The notes under the pieces were generated by a model. That model made no database searches, was not told the origin of the DNA, and worked only from the letters and a program-made list of their open reading frames with translations. Shown one piece after another: positions 1-9,215 of a stretch of DNA of 63,472 nt (positions are counted from its first letter, which is position 1; each line of letters starts with the position of its first letter). Where the stretch lies: assembly GCA_013140775.1 (NCBI GenBank), contig JABFSA010000043.1, positions 1-63,472 on the forward strand, in the 5' to 3' direction. This DNA comes from Acidobacteriota bacterium. GTDB taxonomy: Bacteria; Acidobacteriota; Vicinamibacteria; Vicinamibacterales; UBA2999. The position numbers and the translations under genes are program-made.

Positions 1-2498
1 CCTCCACCACCGCCGCCTCTTCCCCCGGGTCCACCGAACCCGCCGCCACCACCAGGCCCAGGTCCTCCGCCTCCGGGTCCCCCCGGGCCAGGCCCGCCCT
101 GCGGTCCGCCTTCGACCGTGCGAGAACCTCCAAAACCAAAGTTCCTGGTGACACGGAGGTTCGTGTCGAAACGAGACTTCCCGCGTTCCGTGTTCCGTCC
201 GACACCAGCCGGACGGTCATTGCTCACGCCATCGCGGTTGTTGTCGCTGCCGGTGGTGAGCGTGTAGGGCGGCGCCGAGTTGAACTGGTTGGTGAGGTTC
301 ACGCGGATGCCCAGCGGGAAGGTGTAGTTGGCCGTCGCGAAGACACGATGTCGAATGTCCTGCGACGCCGGCCCCCATTCGGCGTCCGGATCGTAGCTGT
401 TCGCCGGAAGGGACGTTGCGTTGTTGGCGTGATTCTTCACGCTGGCAAGCGTGTAGCCGACGTTGAAGAAGATATTCCGCTGCGGCACGCGGTAGTTGGC
501 GTTCACGGTCAGACGGTCATTGGCCATGCGACCCGTGGATTCGATCTGCGTGATCGTGCCCGCGGCGGGGTCCGGACGCACGCCGAACTCGTCAGGGGCG
601 TTGATGTTGCGCGAGCGCAGCTGGTTGTGCCCGCGCTGCCATTGATACGACGTCTGCAACGTCAGGAACTCACCGACCGGCCGATCGATGCCGATCGATG
701 CCTGTTCCACAAAGGGCAGCTTCAGGTCCGGGGATGCCTGTACGCGTCCGCCTGGTAGCACCTCCGATTCCAGACCACCCGCGGGATCCGGGAAGCCAGG
801 ATCCAGAATCAGCAGGTCACGCTGGAGGTCGCCATTCACGCGAATCGTCTGGTCGTGAAGGTTCGCCTCGTACCAGTCGTAGAAGATTCCGTATCCGCCC
901 CGGATCGCCGTGCGCGAGCCACCGGGGTTCCAGGTGAACCCCATCCTCGGCATGACGTTCAGCCGGTCGTCCACGTAGGACTGCATTTCCTGACGCGCGC
1001 CGAGGCTGATCGACAGCGTGCGGTTCAGGCGGATGTCGTCCTGCAGATAGAAGCCGAGCTGGTAGTAGGTGAACGACGTCTCCGCGGCGCCAAGGCGCTG
1101 CGTGAACGTGTCAGGGCGGCCCAGGTTGAAATTCTCCAGGCTGCTGAAGGTGAAGGTGCCCGCCGAGTTCCGCGTGTCGAATTCGTTGAAGTTTGATAGC
1201 TCGAGCAAGACACCTGTACGCATCACGTGAAGACCGCGCGTGAAGTCGGTGTCATTCGCAAACTGCAGCGACTTGGTGGTGTTCTGGCTGCCGACACCAG
1301 CGCCGCCGCGAGTGAACGCATCGATCACCCTGATCGTGGGCGCATTCGACACCGACTGTGACTCACTCTCGTTGACGTTCAACTGCAGGCGGGATTCGTT
1401 GAGGATCTTGCCACCGAACAGACCCTGCAGCGACGTGCGGAACTGATGTTCGGTCCCGCTGCGCGTGAACGCGCGTTCCTGAAGATCGAAATTACCCACA
1501 CCCTGGTTTTCGCGCGAATCCTGTTCGCGCCTGTACTCGAATCGCAACGTCTGGTCGCGCGTGAGCCCGTGCTCGAGACCAAGCGTCAGGTTGGTCGCCT
1601 CAACGGGCCGCCGGAACTGGCCGGCGAACGAGGTGCCATCGCCAAACTGGGCCACGATGGTCCCTGAGTCGTAGGAACGATTGCCGTCAACGTTCAGACG
1701 CATGGACGTCCGCCCGCTGACAATCGGACCACGGACGCCTGCGGTGAAGCGCCGGAACTGCTCGGGCGTTTCCTCACGAGCGAACGCGTTCCTGGCGTTC
1801 AGCACATCGGTTCGCAGTCCCATGTTCGCGTTGCCGGTCCACCGGGTGACGTTGGGGCGCGTGATGATCTGCACCTGCACCCGTCCCGCATCATGGTTGT
1901 CGGCCGCGAACGAATTGATGCGAAACCGGATCTGGCGGATCTCATCACGCGGAGGCAGCGCGCCACCACGAAACCCGTCAACCTGGAAGACGGCGCCGGC
2001 GCCGCCGGTCATCTGGTCGAGCACCAACGCCAGCTCCTCGGGATCGTCAGGCAGCTCCGCGATATCCGCCTCCTCGAGCGTCGTCGTCAGCGCGTTGCCG
2101 CGCCGATCGTCGGTGGACGTGGTGTCGGCGACGACGATTTCTTCCTGGAAGCCTGCAATCACCAACGTGACCGTCGCGTCGTTGGTACCTCGACGGAGCG
2201 TCAGGGCATCTTCAAACGGCTGGAATCCTGGCGATTCGATGTGCAGTTGCACTGGACCGGCCACGAGAACCGGAATCGTCACCTGTCCGCGTTCGTTCGT
2301 CGCCACGGACACAGGTTCGGCGCCGGGGACGGTCACTCGCACCATGGCCCCGGCAATGCTCGCCCTGGTTTGATCGACAACGGTGAGGCGAAGCTGTGAT
2401 GCAGGAACCGGCGGAGTCTGCGCGACTGCTGGCGTCCCCCAGAACACTGCAAGAGCGACAACAAGGATTGCGAAGGACCAGATTCGGTTGAACGTCAC
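1..2498 (-). CDS. TonB-dependent outer-membrane receptor with carboxypeptidase-like N-terminal domain (3' part missing)
   Basis: Reading the minus strand from GTG at 2498 gives one open frame of about 832 codons that runs off the left edge. It opens with a signal peptide (hydrophobic core ending AVAQ), followed by a carboxypeptidase-regulatory-like beta-sandwich (about residues 35-120) with the phrase TNERGQVTIPV. A plug-like region and a long beta-barrel rich in aromatic/polar alternation follow (for example RGGYGIFYDWYEANLHDQ and FNSAPPYTLTTGSDNNRDG). The last visible stretch is a Gly/Pro/Arg-rich linker. This is the Oar/SusC-like receptor class common in Acidobacteriota. The substrate cannot be read from sequence. 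The start overlaps the stop of the upstream gene as GTGA, so the two are translationally coupled. Family and frame are secure; the C-terminus lies outside the window. Confidence 0.9.
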   Translation of the reverse strand, partial: MTFNRIWSFAILVVALAVFWGTPAVAQTPPVPASQLRLTVVDQTRASIAGAMVRVTVPGAEPVSVATNERGQVTIPVLVAGPVQLHIESPGFQPFEDALTLRRGTNDATVTLVIAGFQEEIVVADTTSTDDRRGNALTTTLEEADIAELPDDPEELALVLDQMTGGAGAVFQVDGFRGGALPPRDEIRQIRFRINSFAADNHDAGRVQVQIITRPNVTRWTGNANMGLRTDVLNARNAFAREETPEQFRRFTAGVRGPIVSGRTSMRLNVDGNRSYDSGTIVAQFGDGTSFAGQFRRPVEATNLTLGLEHGLTRDQTLRFEYRREQDSRENQGVGNFDLQERAFTRSGTEHQFRTSLQGLFGGKILNESRLQLNVNESESQSVSNAPTIRVIDAFTRGGAGVGSQNTTKSLQFANDTDFTRGLHVMRTGVLLELSNFNEFDTRNSAGTFTFSSLENFNLGRPDTFTQRLGAAETSFTYYQLGFYLQDDIRLNRTLSISLGARQEMQSYVDDRLNVMPRMGFTWNPGGSRTAIRGGYGIFYDWYEANLHDQTIRVNGDLQRDLLILDPGFPDPAGGLESEVLPGGRVQASPDLKLPFVEQASIGIDRPVGEFLTLQTSYQWQRGHNQLRSRNINAPDEFGVRPDPAAGTITQIESTGRMANDRLTVNANYRVPQRNIFFNVGYTLASVKNHANNATSLPANSYDPDAEWGPASQDIRHRVFATANYTFPLGIRVNLTNQFNSAPPYTLTTGSDNNRDGVSNDRPAGVGRNTERGKSRFDTNLRVTRNFGFGGSRTVEGGPQGGPGPGGPGGGGPGPGGGGGFGGPGGRGGGGG

Positions 2499-3514
2499 CG
2501 TGCAAATGTTTCTGCGTCAAACGACGGATTGACGCGATAGCGAGTGATCGTCCAGCGCTCGGTTGTCTGTCCGTTCGCACCACGGGTAATCACGTGCGGA
2601 AATCGAATGCCATTCACCGCGCGGTAGTCAGAGAACGTCATATCTAATGCGACCTGCTGAGGTGGACCACCTTGACGCGCGGCGGGCGCACCTTCCGGGG
2701 GCGCCCCTCTCCGGCCTCCGCCTCCACGTCGTCCTCCTGCTCCAGCCGCCTGGCCCGGGATGGCCGTCCACTGGAGCATCAATGGCTGGTGCGTCTTCGT
2801 TTCGAGGAACAGCCGCGTCGGCAGCGCGTCGGTGTATCTCACCTCGAGAACGTCGGCGCTTCCGTCAGGCGACTGCGCCGTCCCGACCCAGGCGAGTGGC
2901 GCTTCACTCCGGAGCAGCCACATCAACAGAAAACGACTGACCTCTGCCTGTCGTGCCCTGAGAAGAGCATCCGCATTCGGAACCCCGCCGCGCCCGCGGC
3001 CTGCCGCCGGTGCTGCTTGAGCATCAGCTTCCGCCGCCGTCTCTCCCGATGGAGCGTCGCGTTGCACCTCCGGCTGCACGGCGCCGGCGTCGTCGTTCGG
3101 ATCTCCTGGCGCATCACCGCCAGGCGCGTTGCCTCGACCCGCTCCGCCGGCCCGGCCTCCTCGCGTGACGTCGCGGACCTCGGTACCGATGAGCGCTTCG
3201 ATCGTTTCGGAGGAAGGCTGTCCAGGCGTCCCGGTCTTCTCGCTGCGCAGGTACTTGTCGGGCAGCTCGATGAACACTTCGAAGTCACCGTCCGTGTCGT
3301 TGCCAGCGACAACGCGACGGAACTTGCCGGTGACCTGGAGTGTCTTGACGGCGGCAAGTGGTTTGGCGCCTCCGACGGCCTGCTGCGCCACAGCCAGAAG
3401 AGCGGCGCCCCGCGTCGCGTCCTGAGCGGAAATGGTGACACTCAGGGCAAGCGCGACGGTCAGCGCCGCACAGGCCGATAAGAGTGACGAGAATCGACGC
3501 GCATGATGTGCCAT
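2495..3514 (-). CDS. secreted LolA-like protein of unknown function, coupled to the TonB receptor
   Basis: The 339-residue product has an N-terminal signal peptide (MAHHARRFSS, hydrophobic run, then ISAQ). The body has the pattern of LolA-like or lipoprotein-sorting proteins: an early segment of the form LQVTGKFRRV, a charged ELPDKYLRSEK strand, and a late FSDYRAVNGIRFPHVIT strand followed by a Trp-Thr-Ile strand. Between them, about residues 120-180, is a low-complexity Gly/Arg/Ala insert (GGRAGGAGRGN, AAGRGRGG), probably an unstructured linker. Its stop codon overlaps the receptor start by four bases (GTGA), so it probably works in the periplasm or outer membrane with that receptor. The fold call is by pattern only and no enzymatic residues are visible. 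Confidence 0.75.
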   Translation of the reverse strand: MAHHARRFSSLLSACAALTVALALSVTISAQDATRGAALLAVAQQAVGGAKPLAAVKTLQVTGKFRRVVAGNDTDGDFEVFIELPDKYLRSEKTGTPGQPSSETIEALIGTEVRDVTRGGRAGGAGRGNAPGGDAPGDPNDDAGAVQPEVQRDAPSGETAAEADAQAAPAAGRGRGGVPNADALLRARQAEVSRFLLMWLLRSEAPLAWVGTAQSPDGSADVLEVRYTDALPTRLFLETKTHQPLMLQWTAIPGQAAGAGGRRGGGGRRGAPPEGAPAARQGGPPQQVALDMTFSDYRAVNGIRFPHVITRGANGQTTERWTITRYRVNPSFDAETFAR

Positions 3515-3738
3515 TTCGAGCGACGGTACGCAGTCCTCTATCGGTACTTACGGCAGCCGTCGCCAATGTGTTAACAGGAAGGGGCACCTTTGCTCAGGCC
3601 ACTGCAATCCAGCGATCAGGACAGGTCCCCAAAAGCGGGCGGCCGGGCTGGTCACAATCCAGGCGTTTCGGCGGAAAATAGGGTTGCTTTTCAGGGTACG
3701 GCCCTTGCTGTCTGTAGTTGCCAAGGAGCGGGCGACCA

Positions 3739-4680
3739 ATGACGACTGTCAGCAATACAACAATCGGCGTCATCGCGGGGCTTTGCGTTGCGCTTGGAGC
3801 GGGTGGCGCATACCTGGTGACAGGTGGCGGTACGGCAGCGGCTCCTGAAGTCTTCGCAGCTCCCGAAACCGCGCTCGTGGAATCAATGCCGACCGCGGGT
3901 GCCGGCGTGGCAATCCCCGCGCGCGAAGTGGACCCGATCGCATCGCCGACTCCGGCTCCTCGAGCCTCACGACCGGCGGTTGGGCAGCCGCTTCGAACGG
4001 CAAGTGCGCCGCCAACTGCGACGCCAGGTGCACCAGCGCAACCAAGCGTTGTTCAACCCGTGGAAGCACCCGCGTTAGCGGCTCCGGCGCTCGAGCCAGG
4101 CAGCGCGCCAGAACCGGAGCCGCTCGCGGAAGCGGAGCCTCCGGCCGCGCAGTTCGAAGAGCTCGTCATCTCAGCCGAATCGGTGATCGGCCTCCAGATC
4201 GATACCTCGACGACCAGCGATCGCGCCGAGCTCGAGGACCCGGTGATTGCCCACGTGACACGTGACGTTCGAGTCGCCGGGAAGGTCGCGATTCCGGCTG
4301 GCTCGAAAGCGCACGGTGAAGTCACGCTTGTTGAACGCGGGGGCCGCCTGCGCGACCGCGCCCGCCTTGGGGTTCGCTTCACGTCGATCGTGCTGCCGGA
4401 CGGAAACCGCGTCCGACTCGCCTCGGAGCCGATCTTCCGCGAGGGCGACTCGCCCACGCGTGAGAGCGCGGCCAAGATTGGCGGCGGCGCGATTGGCGGC
4501 GCCATCATCGGCGGCATTCTCGGCGGCGGAAAAGGCGCCGTCATCGGCAGCACGATAGGTGCTGGCGCCGGCGGCGCGGCGGTTCTCTCGGGCGGCCGCA
4601 ATGCGGCCACGCTCCCCAGTGGCACGCCTGTCACCGTCCGGCTGACCGAGTCGGCCACAGTAACCATCGACCGGCAGTAG
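3739..4680 (+). CDS. membrane-anchored glycine-zipper protein with VirB10-like middle domain
   Basis: I choose ATG 3739 because AAGGAG (3723-3728) lies upstream of it; a TTG at 3718 is possible but has no site. The 313-residue product begins with one membrane segment (IGVIAGLCVALGAGGAYLV). Then comes a Pro/Ala/Glu-rich spacer of about 130 residues. The next domain contains VIAHVTRDVRVAGKVAIPAG and GEVTLVERGGRL, resembling the conjugation protein TrbI/VirB10 fold. It is followed by a glycine zipper (GGGAIGGAIIGGILGGG) and a short C-terminal strand domain. The layout suggests a cell-envelope protein spanning the periplasm with a membrane- or pore-associated zipper. No secretion genes flank it, so a role in conjugation is not supported. 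Confidence 0.75.
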   Translation: MTTVSNTTIGVIAGLCVALGAGGAYLVTGGGTAAAPEVFAAPETALVESMPTAGAGVAIPAREVDPIASPTPAPRASRPAVGQPLRTASAPPTATPGAPAQPSVVQPVEAPALAAPALEPGSAPEPEPLAEAEPPAAQFEELVISAESVIGLQIDTSTTSDRAELEDPVIAHVTRDVRVAGKVAIPAGSKAHGEVTLVERGGRLRDRARLGVRFTSIVLPDGNRVRLASEPIFREGDSPTRESAAKIGGGAIGGAIIGGILGGGKGAVIGSTIGAGAGGAAVLSGGRNAATLPSGTPVTVRLTESATVTIDRQ

Positions 4681-4749
4681 TTCCGCCACGCCTCGGCCTT
4701 CAGTGAGTCCTCGGTGACGGGTGTAAGATCCGGCCGAGGACTTATCACC

Positions 4750-5277
4750 ATGATGATTCGCACCGCGCTTGCCGTTACGCTCGCCACTGCGCTGACGATG
4801 CCAGTCGTCGCGCAGGTCCAGAAGCAGGACATTGCTGGCATCCGGAACTACTCGCGAGTGGACGCGACCGTCGGCTGCGGAGGTGCCACGGATCCCAGTG
4901 CGATGGCGGCGCTGAAGAAGGAAGGCTTCGCGTCGGTCATCAATCTGCGGCTCCCGACCGAGGAAGGCGCGAATGTGGAAGCCGGCCGTGCTGCCGCCCA
5001 GGCTGCGGGTCTCAAGTACATTCATCTGCCCTTCAACGCCGCTGCTCCAGACCCCAAGGTCGTAGACAGCTTCCTGGCGGCTGTTGCCGATCGCTCGAAT
5101 CAGCCGATCTATATCCACTGCGGGTCTGCGAGCCGGGTGGGCGGTGTGTGGATGATCAAGCGAGCGCTCCGCGACAACTGGCCAACCGACAAGGCGCTGG
5201 CGGAGGCGAAGTTGATCGGGCTCAACAACCCCGCGCTCGAAGCGTTCGCCACGAACTACATCAATACGCATAGGTGA
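4750..5277 (+). CDS. secreted DUF442 (beta-lactamase-hydrolase-like) phosphatase
   Basis: ATG 4750 follows GAGGA (4736-4740) with good spacing; the upstream in-frame GTG at 4714 has no site. The 175-residue product starts with a signal peptide (hydrophobic, cleaved near VVAQ). The DUF442/BLH fold of the dual-specificity phosphatase superfamily is shown by SVINLRLPTEEG and by the catalytic loop IYIHCGSASR. In that loop Cys124 and Arg129 form the C-x4-R signature typical of DUF442 rather than the C-x5-R of classical tyrosine phosphatases. It probably acts in the periplasm; the substrate is unknown. Related domains occur next to sulfide-oxidation genes, but no such genes are present here. Confidence 0.82.
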   Translation: MMIRTALAVTLATALTMPVVAQVQKQDIAGIRNYSRVDATVGCGGATDPSAMAALKKEGFASVINLRLPTEEGANVEAGRAAAQAAGLKYIHLPFNAAAPDPKVVDSFLAAVADRSNQPIYIHCGSASRVGGVWMIKRALRDNWPTDKALAEAKLIGLNNPALEAFATNYINTHR

Positions 5278-5283
5278 TTCCCG

Positions 5284-5389
5284 CCGGGATTCGGGGTTCG
5301 GGACTCGAGATTCGCAAAAGCACGAGTCACGGCTCTCCGGATCCCGCACAGCCCGGTTCTTTCGAATCCCGAGCCCCGAGTCCCGATTC
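5284..5389. repeat. degenerate GGGACTCGGG-type inverted repeat between two genes
   Basis: The gap between the phosphatase and the decarboxylase is almost filled by two facing, imperfect arms of about 30 bases. Each is built from units such as GGGATTCGGG, TTCGGGACTCG and their complements (CGAATCCCGAG, CCCCGAGTCCCG). The same unit family reappears at 56589-56620. It ends directly before the downstream ATG. It could form a long RNA hairpin. No terminator T-run is present. Confidence 0.7.
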
Positions 5390-5390
5390 A

Positions 5391-6815
5391 ATGGACCCCG
5401 CCGACTTCAGGCGCCATGGCCACGCGCTCGTGGAGTGGATCGCGGACTACCTTGCCAACGCGGAACGTTATCCGGTGCTGCCAAAGGTGCAGCCAGGAGA
5501 TGTCCGTCGGATGCTTCCCGCTGAAGCACCAGAGCGGGGCGAATCGTTCGAAAGCACGATCGCGGACTTCGAGCGGGTTCTCGTTCCCGCGTTGACCCAC
5601 TGGAACCATCCCGGGTTCTTCGGCTACTTCGCCATCACCGCCAGCGGACCCGGAGTGCTCGCCGAATTTCTGTCGGCGGCCCTCAATCAGCAGGCGATGC
5701 TGTGGCGCACCTCGCCCGCGGCAACGGAGCTCGAAGAGGTGTCTCTCGGGTGGCTTCGCAGCCTCATGGGCCTGCCCGACAGCTTCGAGGGCGTCATCTA
5801 CGACACGGCGTCGATATCGACGCTCCATGCCTTAGCTGCCGCACGCGAGCAGGCCATCCCTCGAGTACGCGAGCTCGGCATGGCGGGACGATCAGACGTG
5901 GGACCCATGCGCGTGTATTGCTCCGAACACGCGCATTCGTCGGTGGACAAAGCCGTGCTCCTGCTCGGGCTCGGTCATCGCGGTCTCCGCAAGATTCCCG
6001 TGGACGATGAGTTCAGGATGCAGCCGTCTGCCCTCGCGGACGCCATTCGTGAAGATCGCGAGGCCGGGATTACGCCGCTCGCCGTGGTTGCGACAGTCGG
6101 CACCACGTCCACCACGAGCCTGGATCCAGTGCGTCCGATCTCGGACATCTGTCAGCGCGAAGGGCTCTGGCTGCACGTGGACGCAGCCTACGCCGGCGTC
6201 ACGGCCATCATCCCCGAGTACCGAGGACGGTTCGATGGCTGGCAAGACGCCGACTCCATCGTCGTCAACCCGCACAAGTGGCTGTTCACGCCGTTCGATC
6301 TCAGCGCGTTCTATTGCCGCCGTATGGACATCGTTCGGCGGACGTTCTCGCTGGTGCCCGACTACCTTGTGTCGGCGGAGGGCTCACGCGGCGTTCACAA
6401 TCTGATGGACACCGGCGTTCAGCTCGGGCGACGGTTCAGATCGCTCAAGCTCTGGATGGTATTGCGTCACTTCGGAGCGGACGGCATCCGCACCGCGATC
6501 GCGGAGCACATCCGGCTTGCGCAGCTCTTCAGCAGCTGGGTTGACGCCGACCCGGACTTCGAGCGGCTTGCCCCCGTCCCCTTCAGCGTCGTCTGCTTCC
6601 GCGCAAAGCCGCGATCGGGTGTTCCCGAGGCCGAGCTCGACGCGTTCAATGAACGTCTCCTCGAAGCGGTGAACGGAACGGGCGAGGTGTTTCTCTCGCA
6701 CACGCGACTCAACGGGATGTTTGTGCTACGCCTCGCGGTCGGACATCTGAGGACGACGGAACAGCACGTGGCAAGGGCGTGGGGGCTGCTGCGACAAGAC
6801 ATCACCTCGCACTAG
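5391..6815 (+). CDS. PLP-dependent aromatic-L-amino-acid / group II decarboxylase
   Basis: The 474-residue product carries the group II amino acid decarboxylase pattern: an N-terminal HWNHPGFFGYFAITASGPG substrate region, the cofactor strand LHVDAAYAG, and the Schiff-base motif NPHKW with Lys296. It belongs with tyrosine, tryptophan or DOPA decarboxylases and removes CO2 from an aromatic amino acid in the cytoplasm. The exact substrate cannot be assigned. ATG 5391 is chosen because the longer frame (from about 5274) only translates the intergenic repeat. There is no clear ribosome-binding site next to the ATG, which lies right at the end of the repeat. Confidence 0.9.
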   Translation: MDPADFRRHGHALVEWIADYLANAERYPVLPKVQPGDVRRMLPAEAPERGESFESTIADFERVLVPALTHWNHPGFFGYFAITASGPGVLAEFLSAALNQQAMLWRTSPAATELEEVSLGWLRSLMGLPDSFEGVIYDTASISTLHALAAAREQAIPRVRELGMAGRSDVGPMRVYCSEHAHSSVDKAVLLLGLGHRGLRKIPVDDEFRMQPSALADAIREDREAGITPLAVVATVGTTSTTSLDPVRPISDICQREGLWLHVDAAYAGVTAIIPEYRGRFDGWQDADSIVVNPHKWLFTPFDLSAFYCRRMDIVRRTFSLVPDYLVSAEGSRGVHNLMDTGVQLGRRFRSLKLWMVLRHFGADGIRTAIAEHIRLAQLFSSWVDADPDFERLAPVPFSVVCFRAKPRSGVPEAELDAFNERLLEAVNGTGEVFLSHTRLNGMFVLRLAVGHLRTTEQHVARAWGLLRQDITSH

Positions 6816-6820
6816 AACCG

Positions 6821-6852
6821 TCGCACCACCGCACCGCCGCACTATCGCACCT
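6821..6852. repeat. short CGCACC-type degenerate repeat
   Basis: Just past the decarboxylase stop the DNA is a run of CGCACC-like units with three- to four-base spacers (TCGCACCACCGCACCG, then CCGCACTATCGCACC). It overlaps the 3' end of the convergent SixA-like gene. In the opposite orientation the same unit type makes up the hisG-hisD gap at 13345-13437. Confidence 0.55.
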
Positions 6853-7300
6853 CCCCGCCTTTGAGCCTCCAGATCTCTTTCCAGACGTCGCCGTCAGCTG
6901 TAAGCGCAACGCATCCATGAGCTGGAAAATCCGGTGCAGCGCTCTCGTTGTGCTCCCCGCGAAGTAACGAAAGCAGCCCTGGCAGATGCGGCATGTGGCC
7001 AACGACGAGAATCGACCGAGTATCGCCAAGCAATCGATCGCGCATCCAGCGGGGAGGGTCTCCAGGCTGGAGTCCATGAACGGCCTCGAAGCCCGCGAGC
7101 GGATTGCACGCCCGCCAGAAGAGCTGGGCGGTCTGCTTCGCCCGGATCTTGCCGCTGTGCCAAATGACCTCCGGTTTGATTCCCCGCGCGGCGGCCGCCT
7201 CGGCGAGCGCGGTTGATGCGGCAAGCCCCGCTGACGACAGCGGGCGCATGGGATCGACATCCGGACCGACCGCGTCACCGTGATGAACGAGCAGCAGCAT
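6842..7300 (-). CDS. SixA-like histidine phosphatase with altered RHG motif
   Basis: The 152-residue product matches the short branch of the histidine phosphatase superfamily (SixA, which dephosphorylates phosphohistidine on phosphorelay proteins). It shows LSSAGLAAS, WHSGKIRAKQTAQ (the conserved SxxxRAxxTA block) and SILVVGHMPHL with the second catalytic His. The first motif, which should be R-H-G, reads H-H-G (residues 6-8): the codon is CAT where CGT would give Arg. Loss of this phosphate-binding Arg may reduce catalysis. Its 3' end overlaps a short repeat downstream of the convergent decarboxylase gene. Confidence 0.82.
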   Translation of the reverse strand: MLLLVHHGDAVGPDVDPMRPLSSAGLAASTALAEAAAARGIKPEVIWHSGKIRAKQTAQLFWRACNPLAGFEAVHGLQPGDPPRWMRDRLLGDTRSILVVGHMPHLPGLLSLLRGEHNESAAPDFPAHGCVALTADGDVWKEIWRLKGGEVR

Positions 7301-7383
7301 GGCAGGTCAGACGAGCGAGGGAAGTCCCGCGCGGTCTGTTGACCGCGCAGGTTCCTCGAGGTGTCTCAATTGTCCTGAAACGA

Positions 7384-8556
7384 CTAGCGGAGTGCTTTCT
7401 TGAGCGCCTCGACCTTGTCGATGGCTTCCCACGTCAGGTCCTTGTCGCTCTTGCCGAAGTGCCCGTAGTTCGTGGTCTTGCCGTAGATCGGACGACGGAG
7501 GTTGAGCTGGTCGATGATGTCGGACGGCTGGAAGCTGAACACCCGGTTGACGGCACGCACGATCTTCTCGTTATCGACGGCGTTGGTCCCGAACGTCTCG
7601 ACGTGCACGCTCACAGGATCAGGATGCCCGATGGCGTAAGCGAACTGGAGCTCGCAGCGCGCCGCGAAATCCGCCGCGACGATGTTCTTGGCAACCCAGC
7701 GGGCCATGTAGGCCGCGCTGCGGTCCACCTTCGTTGGATCCTTGCCCGAGAACGCGCCGCCGCCATGACGGCCCATGCCGCCGTAACTGTCCACGATGAT
7801 CTTTCGTCCGGTCAGGCCCGTGTCACCCTGTGGCCCGCCGACAACGAAACGTCCCGTCGGATTGATCAGGAACTCGGTCTGCGGTGTCAGCAGTCCCTTG
7901 GGCAGGACTTTCCGAATGACCTTTTCGATGCAGAAACTCTCAATCTCGGCGTGTTCCACGTCCGCGGCATGCTGCGTGGAGATCACGACGTTCGAGATGG
8001 CGACAGGCTTGTCGTTCTCGTACACGACGGACACCTGCGACTTGGCGTCGGGCCGCAGCCAGGCCGGCCCGTTTCCCTTACGGACTCGCGTCAGCTCGCG
8101 GCCGAGGCGATGGGCGAACATGATCGGCGCGGGCATGAGCTCGGGTGTCTCGTTGCAGGCGTAGCCGAACATCAGACCCTGATCGCCGGCGCCCTGCTTC
8201 GCGGTCTTCTTGCCCTTGGCCTTCCGGGCATCCACACCCTGCGCGATGTCGGGAGACTGCTGCGTCACGAGGACGTTGACGAACACTTTGTCCGCATGAA
8301 ACACGTCGTCGTCGTTGACGTAGCCGATCTCGCGGATCGACTTGCGCGCAATCGCCACAAAGTCGAGTTTCGCCTTCGTGGTGATCTCACCACCGATGAT
8401 CGCGACGTTGGACTTGACGTAGGTTTCGCAGGCGACGCGGCTCATCTTGTCCTGCGCGAGGCAGGCATCGAGCACGGCGTCAGAAATGGTATCGGCGACC
8501 TTGTCCGGATGGCCTTCGCCGACGGACTCGGAGGAGAAAATGTAACGGTTGCTCAT
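7384..8556 (-). CDS. metK: S-adenosylmethionine synthetase
   Basis: The 390-residue product makes S-adenosylmethionine from methionine and ATP in the cytoplasm. It has the ATP-binding motif [10 protein letters not shown] (about residues 13-22), the central [15 protein letters not shown] and the glycine-rich loop [16 protein letters not shown], all diagnostic for MetK. Length is normal for the bacterial enzyme. It stands alone: the neighbouring minus-strand genes are separated from it by 80-110 bases. The 110-base leader shows no recognisable SAM-I or SAM-II riboswitch core by eye. Confidence 0.97.
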   Translation of the reverse strand: MSNRYIFSSESVGEGHPDKVADTISDAVLDACLAQDKMSRVACETYVKSNVAIIGGEITTKAKLDFVAIARKSIREIGYVNDDDVFHADKVFVNVLVTQQSPDIAQGVDARKAKGKKTAKQGAGDQGLMFGYACNETPELMPAPIMFAHRLGRELTRVRKGNGPAWLRPDAKSQVSVVYENDKPVAISNVVISTQHAADVEHAEIESFCIEKVIRKVLPKGLLTPQTEFLINPTGRFVVGGPQGDTGLTGRKIIVDSYGGMGRHGGGAFSGKDPTKVDRSAAYMARWVAKNIVAADFAARCELQFAYAIGHPDPVSVHVETFGTNAVDNEKIVRAVNRVFSFQPSDIIDQLNLRRPIYGKTTNYGHFGKSDKDLTWEAIDKVEALKKALR

Positions 8557-8666
8557 GCGTTTTTCTGCTCGTTCTGGGTTAGCGCGCGCGGTTGTTCATA
8601 TTAGCGCATCACTTGCAGAGACGCGCCTTGTACGTCCGTGAGATGTCGTGAGAGATTCCCGGGTCG

Positions 8667-9164
8667 CTAGAAGACTTCGTACCATCGGCGCGGGCGGGAG
8701 TTCACGGCGCCCTGGACCTGTGCCACCTGAGCCGCCACCTGCTGCGCGTTCGGCTCGCTGACGCCAATCGATGTCAGCAGCAATTGCACATCGTTCCGCA
8801 GGTTCTCCACCTGTCGCTCGCTCAGCTCCCTCGCGGCCACCGAGACCCAGAGGCTTTGAGCCAGGCGCTGCGCGGATCGCTCTGACAGGTCTACCCCGCT
8901 CACGGCGCTGGCCGTCAGCCGTGAAAGCTCGTCAACGGCCGGCACTTCGGTTGGCCGGCGGGCGTACTTGCCCAGGTCGCTCGTGAGGTCGCGCAAGGCT
9001 TCCGGATCACTCGATCCGGCGGCGTTCTGCAGGTCTTTCGCGACATCGCCAAGCTCCGCTTGCACGTCTGCGTCCGGCTCCGGCATCGGGCCATCCGCCT
9101 GTCGGCACGCGCCAAAGGTGAGGCTGGCGAGCACGAGCACAACGAACCTGAGGGGTGATCTCAT
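8667..9164 (-). CDS. hypothetical lipoprotein
   Basis: The 165-residue product has a lipoprotein signal: basic start (MRSPLRF), hydrophobic core and lipobox LTFGAC with the lipidated Cys at residue 20. The mature part is mostly charged and alpha-helical with many Gln/Glu/Ala repeats (for example SERQVENLRNDVQLLLTSIG), suggesting a helical bundle. No family is recognised. It lies downstream of modABC on the same strand with a 51-base gap, so weak co-transcription with molybdate uptake is possible but unproven. Confidence 0.7.
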   Translation of the reverse strand: MRSPLRFVVLVLASLTFGACRQADGPMPEPDADVQAELGDVAKDLQNAAGSSDPEALRDLTSDLGKYARRPTEVPAVDELSRLTASAVSGVDLSERSAQRLAQSLWVSVAARELSERQVENLRNDVQLLLTSIGVSEPNAQQVAAQVAQVQGAVNSRPRRWYEVF

Positions 9165-9215
9165 GACGATGAGGGTTGCCCACCGCCGCAGCCGCTGTCA
9201 AGGTGGAGCCCGTTG

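Noticed and set aside
8557..8666. Possible SAM riboswitch in the metK leader
   Set aside because: No SAM-I, SAM-II or SAH-type core motif is recognisable by eye; only a -10-like TAATAT was seen on the minus strand.
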